Positions 7,881 through 16,385 of a DNA stretch of 64,000 nt are shown one piece after another (the stretch's first letter is position 1; each line of letters opens with the position of its first letter). The position numbers and the translations under genes were made by a program. The DNA is taken from positions 1 through 64,000 of the forward strand of contig CAKUGQ010000010.1 in assembly GCA_934654755.1 (NCBI GenBank). Reading direction: 5' to 3'. The DNA comes from an uncultured Oscillospiraceae bacterium (lineage in GTDB: Bacteria; Bacillota; Clostridia; Oscillospirales; Oscillospiraceae). The notes under the pieces were generated by a model. It was not told where the DNA came from, ran no database searches, and was given only the letters and a program-made list of their open reading frames with translations.

Positions 7881-7999
7881 CCCGCGTTGTGAATGGCATG
7901 GTTGAAGTTCGGCTGTGACATACCGAGCGCCTGTGCCATTTTTTCCTGCGTCACGGAGTTATTCGCCATCAGTGCAGCAATATTCGAGATTAGAATATC
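7880..7999 (-). pseudogene. Helix-turn-helix protein fragment
   Basis: The minus strand reads NIAALMANNSVTQEKMAQAL then GMSQPNFNHAI, a recognisable XRE-type helix-turn-helix. The frame is then joined out of frame to the modC remnant at about 7880, and on the upstream side it abuts the recombinase tail. No start codon with a ribosome site is visible. It is a short fragment between two other fragments. Confidence 0.55.
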
Positions 8000-8084
8000 A
8001 TTTGTTGATCATGTCACCGTCTACGCTGATGAACGGCTCGTATTAACTTTTAAAAACGGAAAAGAAGTCACAATTTCCCTATGA
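7996..8084 (+). pseudogene. C-terminal tail of a large serine recombinase
   Basis: The last 28 codons of the frame ending at 8084 read RISFVDHVTVYADERLVLTF and then KNGKEVTISL. This matches the C-terminal beta-strand pair of large serine recombinases (FVDxVxVY ... FKxG). Everything upstream of it is missing. It is a different piece from the recombinase at 348-1907, whose tail is RVEVGERAEKYS. Confidence 0.6.
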
Positions 8085-8101
8085 CCACAACCATAATATC
8101 A

Positions 8102-8143
8102 TAGCCCGGAAGTGTTGAAAAGTCAGCATTTCCGGGCTTTTTC
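8102..8143 (+). terminator. Rho-independent terminator after recombinase tail
   Basis: AGCCCGGAA (8103-8111) pairs with TTCCGGGCT, followed by TTTTTC on the plus strand. Confidence 0.7.
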
Positions 8144-8293
8144 TTTGAAATGATATGAAACGATGAGCGGGGCTATCGTTGCTATCGCGCCTGCCAACGC
8201 CGGAGCAGCAGCGATAATCCGACTGTCTCTGGCAACAGTGAAATGAGATGCACCCTTACCTTTGAAACGATATTTGCAGGAAGGACAATTCAG
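8123..8293 (-). pseudogene. Possible zinc-ribbon plus membrane-segment protein fragment
   Basis: The reverse strand is open for about 57 codons with LNCPSCKYRFKGKG followed by a hydrophobic run (IIAAAPALAGAIATIAPLIV) and a basic tail. A CPxCK knuckle plus one membrane helix resembles small zinc-ribbon membrane proteins. There is no ATG, GTG or TTG in frame behind a ribosome site, and it overlaps the tRNA terminator, so it is either a remnant or a chance reading. Confidence 0.25.
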
Positions 8294-8298
8294 AGCAT

Positions 8299-8348
8299 AA
8301 AAAAACTATTGCAGTGACTGACCTTTGTATCAATCACTGCAATAGTTT

Positions 8349-8349
<1 letters not shown>
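8299..8349 (-). terminator. Terminator of tRNA-Gly transcript
   Basis: A 16-bp perfect stem (8334-8349 with 8302-8317) is followed on the minus strand by seven Ts. It begins at the last base of the encoded CCA. Confidence 0.85.
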
Positions 8350-8422
<73 letters not shown>

Positions 8423-8469
8423 ATGGCTCTGCCATTATAGCACAGGCGGAGAAAAAAGGCAAGCTTTTT

Positions 8470-8679
8470 TTACAGCGAAAAATCGACTTCGTCATATTGC
8501 GAAAAATCCTTGGGGGCCATCGCCTTCGGCACACGCTTGAGCGGTTCATAGCGGAATCGGCGGCACGCGCCGTCAAGCGCGACCAGCCCTTTTTTTGTAC
8601 ACAGGCAGGTCGTCTCGTCTACCTTGATGCCGTGTCTGCAATAAGAGCAGCTTCGTTCGATTTTTCTGCGAAAGAGCAT
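8470..8679 (-). CDS. Conserved small cysteine-rich protein of unknown function
   Basis: A 69-residue protein with CSYCRHG, a CLCTKKG knuckle and ACRRFRYEPLKRVP near the C-terminus. The four cysteines could bind zinc. Similar short proteins are, from memory, conserved in Oscillospiraceae without an assigned function. I chose ATG 8679 because GAGGTGAG lies 6 bases upstream. A GTG at 8685 is possible. It follows the YlbJ-like gene by only a few bases on the same strand, so the two are probably co-transcribed, followed by the tRNA. Confidence 0.75.
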   Translation of the reverse strand: MLFRRKIERSCSYCRHGIKVDETTCLCTKKGLVALDGACRRFRYEPLKRVPKAMAPKDFSQYDEVDFSL

Positions 8680-8685
8680 TCTCAC

Positions 8686-9684
8686 TCACCTCGCAGACAG
8701 TATAGCAGATTTCCTCCGGAATTTCCAGTCCGATTTTTCCCGAAGCCGCATACGGCACAGGCAGCCTCCGGCAAAAACGGCGCAGCTTACCCCAAACACA
8801 CCGGCTCCGTGCTGCCATGCCAAAGCGAGCGCAGCGGAAAACAGACCGTGCAGCAGCTTGCGCCAGAAGTAACCGCGCGGCGAAAGACCGGCGGATTGCC
8901 AGAGGGCGATTGCCTGCAGGTGTACGCACAGGCCGCCCCAGCCCATAAGAAACGCTGCCCAGACAAAAGCGTTTTCCGCGCCGTCAAGCAGGAGAATTCC
9001 GCCTGACAACTCCAGAAGTCCCGTCAGCACGCCCTGAGGCAGCGGGAACCGCGCGAGGACCGTTCCGATCCCGAGGCCGTTTAGCGCGCCGCGCAAAGCG
9101 AAGCACAGCGCAATAAGCGCGGTGATTTGCAAAAGGGCCTGGCACACTGCACCGACGGCCTCGGAAAACCGTGCGCCGAAGCCAGGGACGGGGGAATCCG
9201 GTGCCGACTGCGGGCGTAAACGCGGATTGCATCGGTGAGCCGTCAGAATACCGCAGAAAACCGCCGCAAGACAGTGAATGAGGTACAGAATACCGGCGTC
9301 CGGCGTGACCGTGGAAACAACACCGAGAAAGAAAGCCGGGCCGGAATTGTTGCAGAAGCAGACTGCGCGCTCCGCGTCGCGCTTGCAAAGCCGGTTGTTT
9401 TTGTAGAGGGACACGACGGAAGCTACGCCGAGTGGATAGCCGCCGAGAAAGCTTGTCAGAAGCGCCGGAAGCGCTGTTGCCGGAACGCCGAACAGCCGCT
9501 CTGCTGCGCGGGCGGCCGGGACGAGACGCGGGAGTTTGCCGGACAGGACGACGCGGCACAGCAGCATCATCGGCAGCAGAGCCGGGACGACGGTTGTGGC
9601 CGCAATGCGCAGACCTTCCAATGCACCCGCCGCCGCATCCTGCGGAGATAGACACAGCAGGACCAAAAGGGGGATTATCCACAC
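8686..9684 (-). CDS. YlbJ-like sporulation membrane protein (nucleoside-recognition/Gate domain)
   Basis: A 332-residue integral membrane protein. FLGGYPLGVASVVSLY in the first third and VCFCNNSGPAFFLG are the hallmark positions of the YlbJ/SpoVA-region nucleoside-recognition family involved in spore development. Hydrophobic segments run from residue 1 to about 290, then a basic tail follows. The start is GTG 9684 with GGTGAGGTG 8 bases upstream. No ATG fits. It sits divergently from yqfC-yqfD, two other sporulation genes. The exact transported or sensed molecule is unknown for the family. Confidence 0.85.
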   Translation of the reverse strand: MWIIPLLVLLCLSPQDAAAGALEGLRIAATTVVPALLPMMLLCRVVLSGKLPRLVPAARAAERLFGVPATALPALLTSFLGGYPLGVASVVSLYKNNRLCKRDAERAVCFCNNSGPAFFLGVVSTVTPDAGILYLIHCLAAVFCGILTAHRCNPRLRPQSAPDSPVPGFGARFSEAVGAVCQALLQITALIALCFALRGALNGLGIGTVLARFPLPQGVLTGLLELSGGILLLDGAENAFVWAAFLMGWGGLCVHLQAIALWQSAGLSPRGYFWRKLLHGLFSAALALAWQHGAGVFGVSCAVFAGGCLCRMRLREKSDWKFRRKSAILSAR

Positions 9685-9769
9685 GCTTGCATCACCTCAC
9701 CGGAATATATGCGCGGCAGGGAAAAAATGTGCCTCCCGCGCATAGAATATCGCGGGAGGGTGAGCGACG

Positions 9770-10027
9770 ATGAAGCAAACAAACTGGGCGGAGCGTTTTT
9801 CGCTGCCGCCGGAGGCGCTGTCCGATGCGCCGATGGTCGAGCTGCGGGGGAAACGCAGCGTTGTTGTGGAGAATCACAGGGGCGTGCTGGAATATACGGA
9901 GGAGCGTGTGCGCGTCGCCGTGCGCGGCGGCGCCCTGTGCGTGCTCGGAAGCGAACTGAGCATTGCGCAGATGACGCGCCGCCGTCTGGAGCTGCGAGGG
10001 GTCGTGCACGGCCTCCAATGGGAGTAA
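9770..10027 (+). CDS. yqfC: Sporulation protein YqfC (YabP/YqfC family)
   Basis: An 85-residue protein with the YabP/YqfC fold pattern. A basic N-terminal segment is followed by PMVELRGKRSVVVENHRGVL, EYTEERVRVAVRGGALCVLG and a C-terminal LELRGVVHGLQWE strand. In Bacilli the gene is sigma-E controlled and sits directly before yqfD and phoH, exactly as here. Start ATG 9770 is preceded by GGGAGGGTGAGC. The next gene begins 4 bp after the stop. I could not find a convincing sigma-E promoter in the 85 bp upstream. Confidence 0.92.
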   Translation: MKQTNWAERFSLPPEALSDAPMVELRGKRSVVVENHRGVLEYTEERVRVAVRGGALCVLGSELSIAQMTRRRLELRGVVHGLQWE

Positions 10028-10031
10028 AGTC

Positions 10032-11237
10032 ATGAGAAGATGGGCTGATGTTCTCCTTGGGGTGGCGTATGTGGAGCTGACAGGCACCGCACAGGAGGCG
10101 TTTCTGAATGATCTGACCGAAGCAGGGCTCCGCTTCTGGAAGCTGCAGCGCCCGGATGCGCTGCACCTGACGCTGTGTATTCCGCTGCGGCGTGTCGCCG
10201 AGGCGCAGAAAATGGCGCTCAGACGTCTGTGCGATCTGCGCACTGTGTCGCAGGACGGCCTGTTACTGCGTCTGCGGGGCTTTTTGCGCAGACCGGTGCT
10301 GATATTGGGCCTGGCTGCCGCGATCTTTTTGAGCTTTTACCTGCAGAATTATGTATGGATTATCGAGGTTTCAGGTAACGAAAAATTACATTCTGGGCAA
10401 ATCGTTCAGGCGCTTGCGGGACTGGGAGTGCGTCCGGGTGTGCGTTCGGACGGACTGGACGTGCAGCTTCTGCGCAATCGGATGCTTTTGCAGCTTCCGG
10501 AGTTGTCCTGGTGTGCGGTCAACCGACAGGGCGGGATTCTGCGCGTACCGGTTGCGGAACGCAGCGTGGCAAAGCCCGCAGCGCCGCAGCACAAGGCAGC
10601 ACATATCGTTGCCCTGCGGGACGGTGTGCTGACGGAGGTGTCCGTTTATGAGGGCATGAAGCTTTGCGCCACGGGGCAGACCGTGCGAAAGGGTCAGGTG
10701 CTGGTTTCTGCCTTTGAGGATTACGGGCTGTATCTGCGCGCCGTCTGCGCCAATGCGGAGATCTATGCACAGACGTGGCACAGCGGGACACTGCTGTGTC
10801 CCGCTGTGCAGATGGAAAAGATTTATACGGGCGAGGAATGGACGGAATATGCCCTGGTGATCGGAAATTCTCGCAGAAAAATCGGGAAAAGCAGTAGCTT
10901 TTTGACCGACAATTGTGATAGAATGGTCACGGTGAAGGCCGTGGAGCTTCCGGGAGGGAGCTGCCTGCCCGTTTATCTGGAGATTACCGTTTGCCGTGCC
11001 TATACGCTTCAGGCGCGAGAGCTGGAGCATAACGAGGCTTCCGCGCAGCTTTACGGCGCGTGGGACCGGATGCTTCGAAGCGCCATAGTCGGCACGGTCA
11101 CACAGACGGACGGCGGCGTTGTGCGCAGCGGTGATTTTTACGCCCTGCACGCGCAGAGCCTGTGCAACGAAATGATTGCCGTGGTGATGCCGGTCGATCC
11201 CGCCTATGAAGGAGAACGCAATGGAAAAAACAATTAA
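10032..11237 (+). CDS. yqfD: Sporulation protein YqfD
   Basis: A 401-residue protein with a cytoplasmic N-terminal domain (about 1-85), one strong membrane helix (about residues 88-107, LILGLAAAIFLSFYLQNYVW) and a large extracytoplasmic domain beginning WIIEVSGNEKLHSGQI, which resembles a POTRA/FtsQ-like module. LSWCAVNRQGG and VPVAERSV follow the family. It is needed for spore formation in Bacillus, and the molecular role is unknown. Its 3' end overlaps the phoH start by 17 bp, so the two are translationally linked. Confidence 0.92.
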   Translation: MRRWADVLLGVAYVELTGTAQEAFLNDLTEAGLRFWKLQRPDALHLTLCIPLRRVAEAQKMALRRLCDLRTVSQDGLLLRLRGFLRRPVLILGLAAAIFLSFYLQNYVWIIEVSGNEKLHSGQIVQALAGLGVRPGVRSDGLDVQLLRNRMLLQLPELSWCAVNRQGGILRVPVAERSVAKPAAPQHKAAHIVALRDGVLTEVSVYEGMKLCATGQTVRKGQVLVSAFEDYGLYLRAVCANAEIYAQTWHSGTLLCPAVQMEKIYTGEEWTEYALVIGNSRRKIGKSSSFLTDNCDRMVTVKAVELPGGSCLPVYLEITVCRAYTLQARELEHNEASAQLYGAWDRMLRSAIVGTVTQTDGGVVRSGDFYALHAQSLCNEMIAVVMPVDPAYEGERNGKNN

Positions 11238-12216
11238 CGCCGAGCGCATCGAACAGATCATCAATGTGTTCGGTTCATTCGACGAAAACATCAAACGCAT
11301 CGAGCAGACCTACGGTGTGCGTATCACGAACCGCGGTACGGAGCTGAAACTCTCCGGCGATGAGGAGGCGGTCGATCGTGCGGGCCGTGCGGTGGACGGC
11401 CTGCTGCTGCTCGCCGCAAAGGGCGAGCAGATCGATGAGCAGAAGGTGCGCTATCTTATCGATCTGGTCTCCAGCGGAAACGACGACAAGATCGGCGAAA
11501 TGAGCAAGGACGTTGTGTGTATTACGGCCAAGGGCAAGCCCATCAAGGCCAAAACACTCGGCCAGCAGCGCTATATGAAGGCTATCGGCAAAAACACCGT
11601 TACCATCGGTGTCGGTCCGGCCGGTACGGGTAAGACTTATCTTGCCGTGGCGGCGGCCGTGGCAGCATTCCGTGAAAAGACGGTCAATCGCATCATCCTT
11701 ACGCGCCCGGCAGTAGAGGCCGGAGAGCGGCTCGGCTTTCTGCCGGGAGACCTGCAGAACAAGGTCGATCCGTATCTCCGCCCGCTTTATGACGCGTTGT
11801 ACGATATGCTCGGCGCGGAGACGTATCAGAAATACCTTGAGCGCGGAAATATTGAGGTTGCGCCGTTGGCATATATGCGTGGCCGCACGCTCGACGACAG
11901 CTTTATCATCCTGGATGAGGCGCAAAATACCACGCGCGAACAGATGAAGATGTTCCTGACGCGGTTGGGCTTTGGATCAAAGATTGTCATTACCGGCGAT
12001 GTGACGCAGATTGACCTGCCGGCGGATAAGGTCAGCGGCCTGAAGGATGCCATTCGCCTGTTGGAAAACATTCCCGATATTGCCATCTGCCGCCTGACTG
12101 CGAGCGATGTTGTGCGCCATGCGCTGGTGCAGCGTATCATCGCCGCCTACGAAGCGGGGGAGAAGTCCCAGCTTCCCAAACAGAAAAAGGTCTACAGAAA
12201 GAAGAACGGAGTATGA
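11221..12216 (+). CDS. phoH: PhoH family ATPase (PhoH/YbeZ)
   Basis: A 331-residue P-loop protein. An N-terminal KH-like segment is followed by GVGPAGTGKTYLA (Walker A, about residue 140), ILTRPAVEAGERLGFLPGD, FIILDEAQNTTREQMK (Walker B) and KIVITGDVTQIDLP. This places it in the PhoH/YbeZ group, which works with the RNase YbeY in RNA processing. The ybeY gene follows with a 4-bp overlap. ATG 11221 is chosen because AAGGAG (11208-11213) is correctly spaced. The ATG at 11206 overlaps that site. Confidence 0.96.
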   Translation: MEKTINAERIEQIINVFGSFDENIKRIEQTYGVRITNRGTELKLSGDEEAVDRAGRAVDGLLLLAAKGEQIDEQKVRYLIDLVSSGNDDKIGEMSKDVVCITAKGKPIKAKTLGQQRYMKAIGKNTVTIGVGPAGTGKTYLAVAAAVAAFREKTVNRIILTRPAVEAGERLGFLPGDLQNKVDPYLRPLYDALYDMLGAETYQKYLERGNIEVAPLAYMRGRTLDDSFIILDEAQNTTREQMKMFLTRLGFGSKIVITGDVTQIDLPADKVSGLKDAIRLLENIPDIAICRLTASDVVRHALVQRIIAAYEAGEKSQLPKQKKVYRKKNGV

Positions 12217-12710
12217 AGCATCGAATTTTACTGCGCTATTCCGAGCGGCGCGACAAGGATCCTGCGCTGAGTATTTTTATTCACCGCTGCATCACAAAAG
12301 CATTGGAAATGCAAGGCGTGAACGTGCCCTGCGAGATCAATGTGCTTATTACAAACGACGAAGGTATCCGCGCGGTCAATCTTGCCTCACGGGGAATCGA
12401 CAGCGCTACGGATGTGCTGTCGTTTCCGATGTTCCGGCTGGAGGCAGGAAATTTTCCCGAAGAGGTGTCGGATATGGTTGACCCGCAGACGGGGCTTGTC
12501 CCGTTGGGGGATATGGCGATTTCGCTCGAGCGCGCACGCGATCAGGCCAAACGCTTCGGCAACACGCTGCGCCGTGAGGTCGGCTATCTGACCATTCATT
12601 CGATCCTGCATCTGCTCGGCTATGACCATCTCGACGAGGGAGAGCAGAAGCGCGCCATGCGTACACGCGAGGAGCTGATTGCGCAGGAGTTGGGAATTCT
12701 GCGCCGATAA
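12213..12710 (+). CDS. ybeY: rRNA maturation endoribonuclease YbeY
   Basis: A 165-residue metal-dependent single-strand endoribonuclease involved in 16S rRNA 3' end maturation and ribosome quality control. The signature HSILHLLGYDH with three zinc-binding histidines is present near residue 130. NVLITNDEGIRAVN and GIDSATDVLSFPM upstream are also typical. It overlaps phoH by ATGA. The phoH-ybeY-era order is a classic RNA-processing cluster. Confidence 0.97.
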   Translation: MKHRILLRYSERRDKDPALSIFIHRCITKALEMQGVNVPCEINVLITNDEGIRAVNLASRGIDSATDVLSFPMFRLEAGNFPEEVSDMVDPQTGLVPLGDMAISLERARDQAKRFGNTLRREVGYLTIHSILHLLGYDHLDEGEQKRAMRTREELIAQELGILRR

Positions 12711-12741
12711 CAGAGAAAAGGGAAGGAAAACAAACGGGGAA

Positions 12742-14559
12742 ATGAAAAAACGACAGGGAATCCGGATAGCGGCGATGCTGCTGTGCGTCGCCGTGCTGTG
12801 CGCCGTACTGTTTCAGAGCATTGCCGCACAGTCCGTACCGGAGGAAAAAGACGGCCGCCCGGTGATTGCCTATGTGCCGATGGACGACCGGCCGGTCAGT
12901 ACTGACCGCGTGATCTATCTGGCGCGGGCGGCGGGCTTTACGCTTTTAATGCCGCCGAGAGACCTTTACCGTACCCGCCTGGACGGTCAGGGGGAGAACG
13001 AGTCCAACGGCAAGCCCTACGGGGACGGTACGGCGCTCATGCGATGGCTGCGTTCCGTCGAGGAGCGGAGCGACTATTTTGTGATTTCACTCGACCAGAT
13101 GTTCTCCGGCGGGCTGGTCAATTCACGCCATGTCGGGACCGTCGCGCTTGAGGAGGAACAGCGGCGTATTGCGTCATATTTGACGGCGCTTTCCGGGCGC
13201 GGCGATAAGCACGTGATTTTTTACGATACGGTGATGCGCCTGGCGCTCACGGTTGGTTACGACGGCTGCAGTATGCGGGATTATACGATTACGCGCAGCT
13301 ACGGCAGTCGTTCCCGTTGGCGGATAAACCCGGAGGACTTTGCTACGACGGATTATGCAAAGTCGTTGGAGCAGCTCGACCGGATTCATACAGCCTATGC
13401 CGTAGGTGAGGACGGAAGCCTGCTTTCGGACTACCGCCGCCTTACACAGGCGGACGGCCGCTCTGCGGAGCTGCTTCGTCAATACCATAATTCGCGCATA
13501 CGAAAGCTGAAGCTGACCAATCTCCTGATTCAGCATTGCGGCTCTGACGCGGTATTCTTCTTCGGAGCGGACGACAGCAGCACCGGCGAATGCATTCAGC
13601 GGAACGAGATTGCGTTCCTGCGCGCCCGAATGAAGGCGCTCGGCCTGCGGTACTCTCTGATGTCCGATGCCGATTCCTTTGGTGCGCTTGCCGTCGCGCG
13701 CTGCGCTGCCATGCAGTACGGAACGGCTTCGCTCCGTGTGCGCTATTTCGGTGACGGCGAGCACGGCGCTGCGAGTGACTTTGATATCGGCACGATCCGG
13801 CAGAACGTGGAGCTGCATGTGGAGGCAGCAGGGGCGCACATTGTGGAGCAGCAGGCCGATGCGGAGCTGCTTGTGCTGACACGCATCCAATCGAAGTACG
13901 ACCCTGCGCAGGTTTACCGGCTGGCGGTGGATCGTCTGATGGCCCGCCTCCGCGAGAATCTGAAGCGGGGAACCGTTACGATGGTGCTGGATGCGACCGA
14001 TCGGTCTGCGGGCTATGCAGCCGGAGACGGCAGCCTTTCCGAGCGGCTGTGCGGCGAGGCGGAGCTGTCTCTGCTCCTTGGCTACAGCAGCTGGAATACT
14101 GCGGGAAACGCGGCGGGGCTTTGCATTGCACAGGGAGTTTCCCGCCTGCTCTGCCTGAAAAACGGAGCGTCCGATGTGCAGGCCGACCGTGCGTTTTTGC
14201 AGTCCATGACCTTTGCGTATGTGAAGGATATTGTTTACAACACCTGGCTGCGCGCGCGGCTGCAAGGCGATATGGCAGCGCTCGGCTATGACCAGGCCGG
14301 TAATTTCTACACCATCTGCGAGGGAAACGACTTTTTACTGCGCGCCGCGCTTGAGAAGATCATGCGCGGCGGCGTGGACGGGAAGCGCTGCGTCGGACGT
14401 GTGCTGGAAAACCTCGCGGGCGGACGTTACTACACCTCACTTCGCAGAACGCCGGAAATGAAGCGCTGCGGAACGGTTACGGTGTCGAATTACCGATACC
14501 CGTGGTATCGCTTTTTTGAGATTACTTTCGATATATCCGTCTCACCGGATGCAGAATAA
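12742..14559 (+). CDS. DUF4127 family secreted protein
   Basis: A 605-residue protein with an N-terminal signal or anchor (residues 4-30, basic then IAAMLLCVAVLCAVLFQ). Mature-domain signatures include YVPMDDRPVSTDRV, YFVISLDQMFSGGLVNSRH, HVIFYDTVMRLA and FFGADDSSTGE, which are characteristic of DUF4127. The molecular function is not known. The pattern of Asp/Asn/His clusters looks enzymatic. ATG 12742 was chosen because it opens the signal peptide. The frame extends back into ybeY without a better start. It interrupts the usual ybeY-era neighbourhood but is on the same strand with short gaps. Confidence 0.88.
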   Translation: MKKRQGIRIAAMLLCVAVLCAVLFQSIAAQSVPEEKDGRPVIAYVPMDDRPVSTDRVIYLARAAGFTLLMPPRDLYRTRLDGQGENESNGKPYGDGTALMRWLRSVEERSDYFVISLDQMFSGGLVNSRHVGTVALEEEQRRIASYLTALSGRGDKHVIFYDTVMRLALTVGYDGCSMRDYTITRSYGSRSRWRINPEDFATTDYAKSLEQLDRIHTAYAVGEDGSLLSDYRRLTQADGRSAELLRQYHNSRIRKLKLTNLLIQHCGSDAVFFFGADDSSTGECIQRNEIAFLRARMKALGLRYSLMSDADSFGALAVARCAAMQYGTASLRVRYFGDGEHGAASDFDIGTIRQNVELHVEAAGAHIVEQQADAELLVLTRIQSKYDPAQVYRLAVDRLMARLRENLKRGTVTMVLDATDRSAGYAAGDGSLSERLCGEAELSLLLGYSSWNTAGNAAGLCIAQGVSRLLCLKNGASDVQADRAFLQSMTFAYVKDIVYNTWLRARLQGDMAALGYDQAGNFYTICEGNDFLLRAALEKIMRGGVDGKRCVGRVLENLAGGRYYTSLRRTPEMKRCGTVTVSNYRYPWYRFFEITFDISVSPDAE

Positions 14560-14577
14560 AGGAGTATTCAGACCCTT

Positions 14578-15468
14578 ATGAAAACAAAAACAGCAATGAT
14601 TACGATCACCGGACGGCCGAATGTTGGCAAGTCCACACTTATGAACCACCTGATCGGCGAAAAGATTGCCATCGTGTCCAATAAACCTCAAACCACACGC
14701 AACCGCATCAGCGGTGTGCTGACGCGCGGCCAGACGCAGCTCGTGTTTGTCGATACGCCGGGTTTCCATAAACCGCGCACGCGTCTGGGAAACTATATGA
14801 TGGACGTTGTACACGATTCCGTTGCGGACGTGGATGCAATACTGTTGATTGTCGAGCCGATTGCCAATGTCGGTGTACAGGAGGAGGCGCTGCTGGAGGA
14901 TATCCGCCGCAGCGGCGCGCCTGCCATTCTGGTCATCAACAAAATTGATACCGTACCGGATAAGGAGCGGCTTCTGGCCGTAATCGCCGCCTATGCCGAA
15001 AAGTACGGCTTTGAGGCGGTGATTCCCGTTTCGGCGCTGCGCGCGCAGGGACTCGATGAGCTGATTGCCGAATGTGCGAAGTTTGCACAGCCGGGGCCCT
15101 TCCTGTTTCCGGAGGACGAGACGACCGACCAGCCGGAAAAGCAGGTTATTGCCGAGATTCTGCGTGAAAAGCTGTTATGGAATCTTGACAAGGAGATCCC
15201 GCACGGTACCGCCGTTGAGATCACGCGTTTTATCGAGCGCGATGACGAGGTGATCGAGGTTGATGCGACCATCTACTGCGAAAAGGCCAGTCATAAGGGG
15301 ATCATCATCGGAAAGAACGGAGAAATGCTGAAAAAAATCAGCACGGCCGCCCGTGAGGATATGGAGCGCTTTATGGGCACGAAGGTCTTTTTGCAGACTT
15401 GGGTCAAGGTTAAGGAAAACTGGCGCGACAGCGATTTTCTGCTGCGCAACTTCGGTTATAATAATTGA
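14578..15468 (+). CDS. era: GTPase Era
   Basis: A 296-residue ribosome-assembly GTPase. G1 is GRPNVGKST, G3 is DTPGFH, and G4 is NKID. The KH RNA-binding domain follows, with GIIIGKNGEMLKKI near residue 245. The full length equals the family norm. It binds the 3' end of 16S rRNA during 30S maturation, alongside YbeY encoded two genes upstream. ATG 14578 has AAAGGAG about 10 bases upstream. Confidence 0.98.
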   Translation: MKTKTAMITITGRPNVGKSTLMNHLIGEKIAIVSNKPQTTRNRISGVLTRGQTQLVFVDTPGFHKPRTRLGNYMMDVVHDSVADVDAILLIVEPIANVGVQEEALLEDIRRSGAPAILVINKIDTVPDKERLLAVIAAYAEKYGFEAVIPVSALRAQGLDELIAECAKFAQPGPFLFPEDETTDQPEKQVIAEILREKLLWNLDKEIPHGTAVEITRFIERDDEVIEVDATIYCEKASHKGIIIGKNGEMLKKISTAAREDMERFMGTKVFLQTWVKVKENWRDSDFLLRNFGYNN

Positions 15469-15516
15469 CGCGCTTTTGGAGCATCCTAGAAACATCAAGC
15501 GAAAGGAAGTACGCTT

Positions 15517-15606
15517 ATGAACGCCGAATTCTACTGGGAGCTTTTTACCGAGACCGGTGCGCCGGAGGCGTATCTGCTCTACCTTGAAGCAAAGGAGCAG
15601 GCGTAG
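15517..15606 (+). CDS. yqzL: YqzL family small protein
   Basis: A 29-residue ORF (MNAEFYWELFTETG, then YLLYLEAKEQA) starting at ATG 15517 behind AAAGGAAG. The composition FxWxxFxxTGxxxxYLLY and the position exactly between era and recO match the tiny YqzL family of Firmicutes. The function is unknown. It is easily missed because of its size. Confidence 0.85.
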   Translation: MNAEFYWELFTETGAPEAYLLYLEAKEQA

Positions 15607-15630
15607 CGACGGCTGCGCCTACATAAAACC

Positions 15631-16374
15631 ATGTACCGCAAGACCGAGGGAATCGTGCTGCGAGAGGTGCAGTATCGCGACAGCGACAAGCTGCTGACCG
15701 TCCTGACGCGCGATTTCGGCCGCATCACCGTCGCCGCACGCGGCGCAAAGCGCAGCGGCGGCCGGTTGTTCGGCGCATGCCAGCTTCTGGCCTATTCCGA
15801 ATTTACGCTGCTGGAGCGGCAGGGGAGACTTACCGTGACCGAAGCGACGCCGCTTGAGCTTTTTCCGGAGCTGCGGGACGATCTGGAGCTTTTGTCGCTG
15901 GCGTCCTATTTTGCGCAGGTCGCCGAGACACTTGCTCCGGAGGACGACCCCTTCAGCCCTGTTTTACCGCTGCTGCTCAATTCACTCTTTGCGCTGGCCA
16001 GACTGCATCTGGAGCAGGCGCTCGTCAAGGCGGCGTTTGAATTTCGTATTGTGTGCCTGTCCGGATTTGAACCGGATCTGCGCGGCTGCGCCGCTTGCGG
16101 CGGAGAGACGCCGACCTTTTTTAACATCTCACAGGGGACGCTTTTGTGCGCCGATTGCGCGCGTGAGAGCTCGGACGGCATCCGAATGCCGCTTTCCCCG
16201 GCGTCACTGGCGGCGCTGCGCTATATTGCCTACGCCGATCCGAAGAGATTGTTTTCCTTCCGCCTGACAGGCGCTGCGCTGCACGAGACGGGGAATATTG
16301 CCGAGAGCTACCTGTGTACGCGTCTGGAGCGCGGCTTTTCTACGTTGGACTTTTATAAGTCCCTGTTTATCTGA
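15631..16374 (+). CDS. recO: DNA repair protein RecO
   Basis: A 247-residue recombination mediator that loads RecA with RecR. The N-terminal OB fold reads EGIVLREVQYRDSDKLLTV and VAARGAKRSGGRL. A helical C-terminal domain includes a zinc knuckle, CAACGGETP ... LLCADCA. The start ATG 15631 is 24 bp after the yqzL stop. No strong ribosome site is obvious, so translation may be coupled to yqzL. The length is normal. Confidence 0.96.
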   Translation: MYRKTEGIVLREVQYRDSDKLLTVLTRDFGRITVAARGAKRSGGRLFGACQLLAYSEFTLLERQGRLTVTEATPLELFPELRDDLELLSLASYFAQVAETLAPEDDPFSPVLPLLLNSLFALARLHLEQALVKAAFEFRIVCLSGFEPDLRGCAACGGETPTFFNISQGTLLCADCARESSDGIRMPLSPASLAALRYIAYADPKRLFSFRLTGAALHETGNIAESYLCTRLERGFSTLDFYKSLFI

Positions 16375-16385
16375 GGAAACAAAAA

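Noticed and set aside
12679..12741. Earlier start for the DUF4127 protein inside ybeY
   Set aside because: The signal peptide begins at ATG 12742; the upstream extension would put a polar, cysteine-containing stretch before it.
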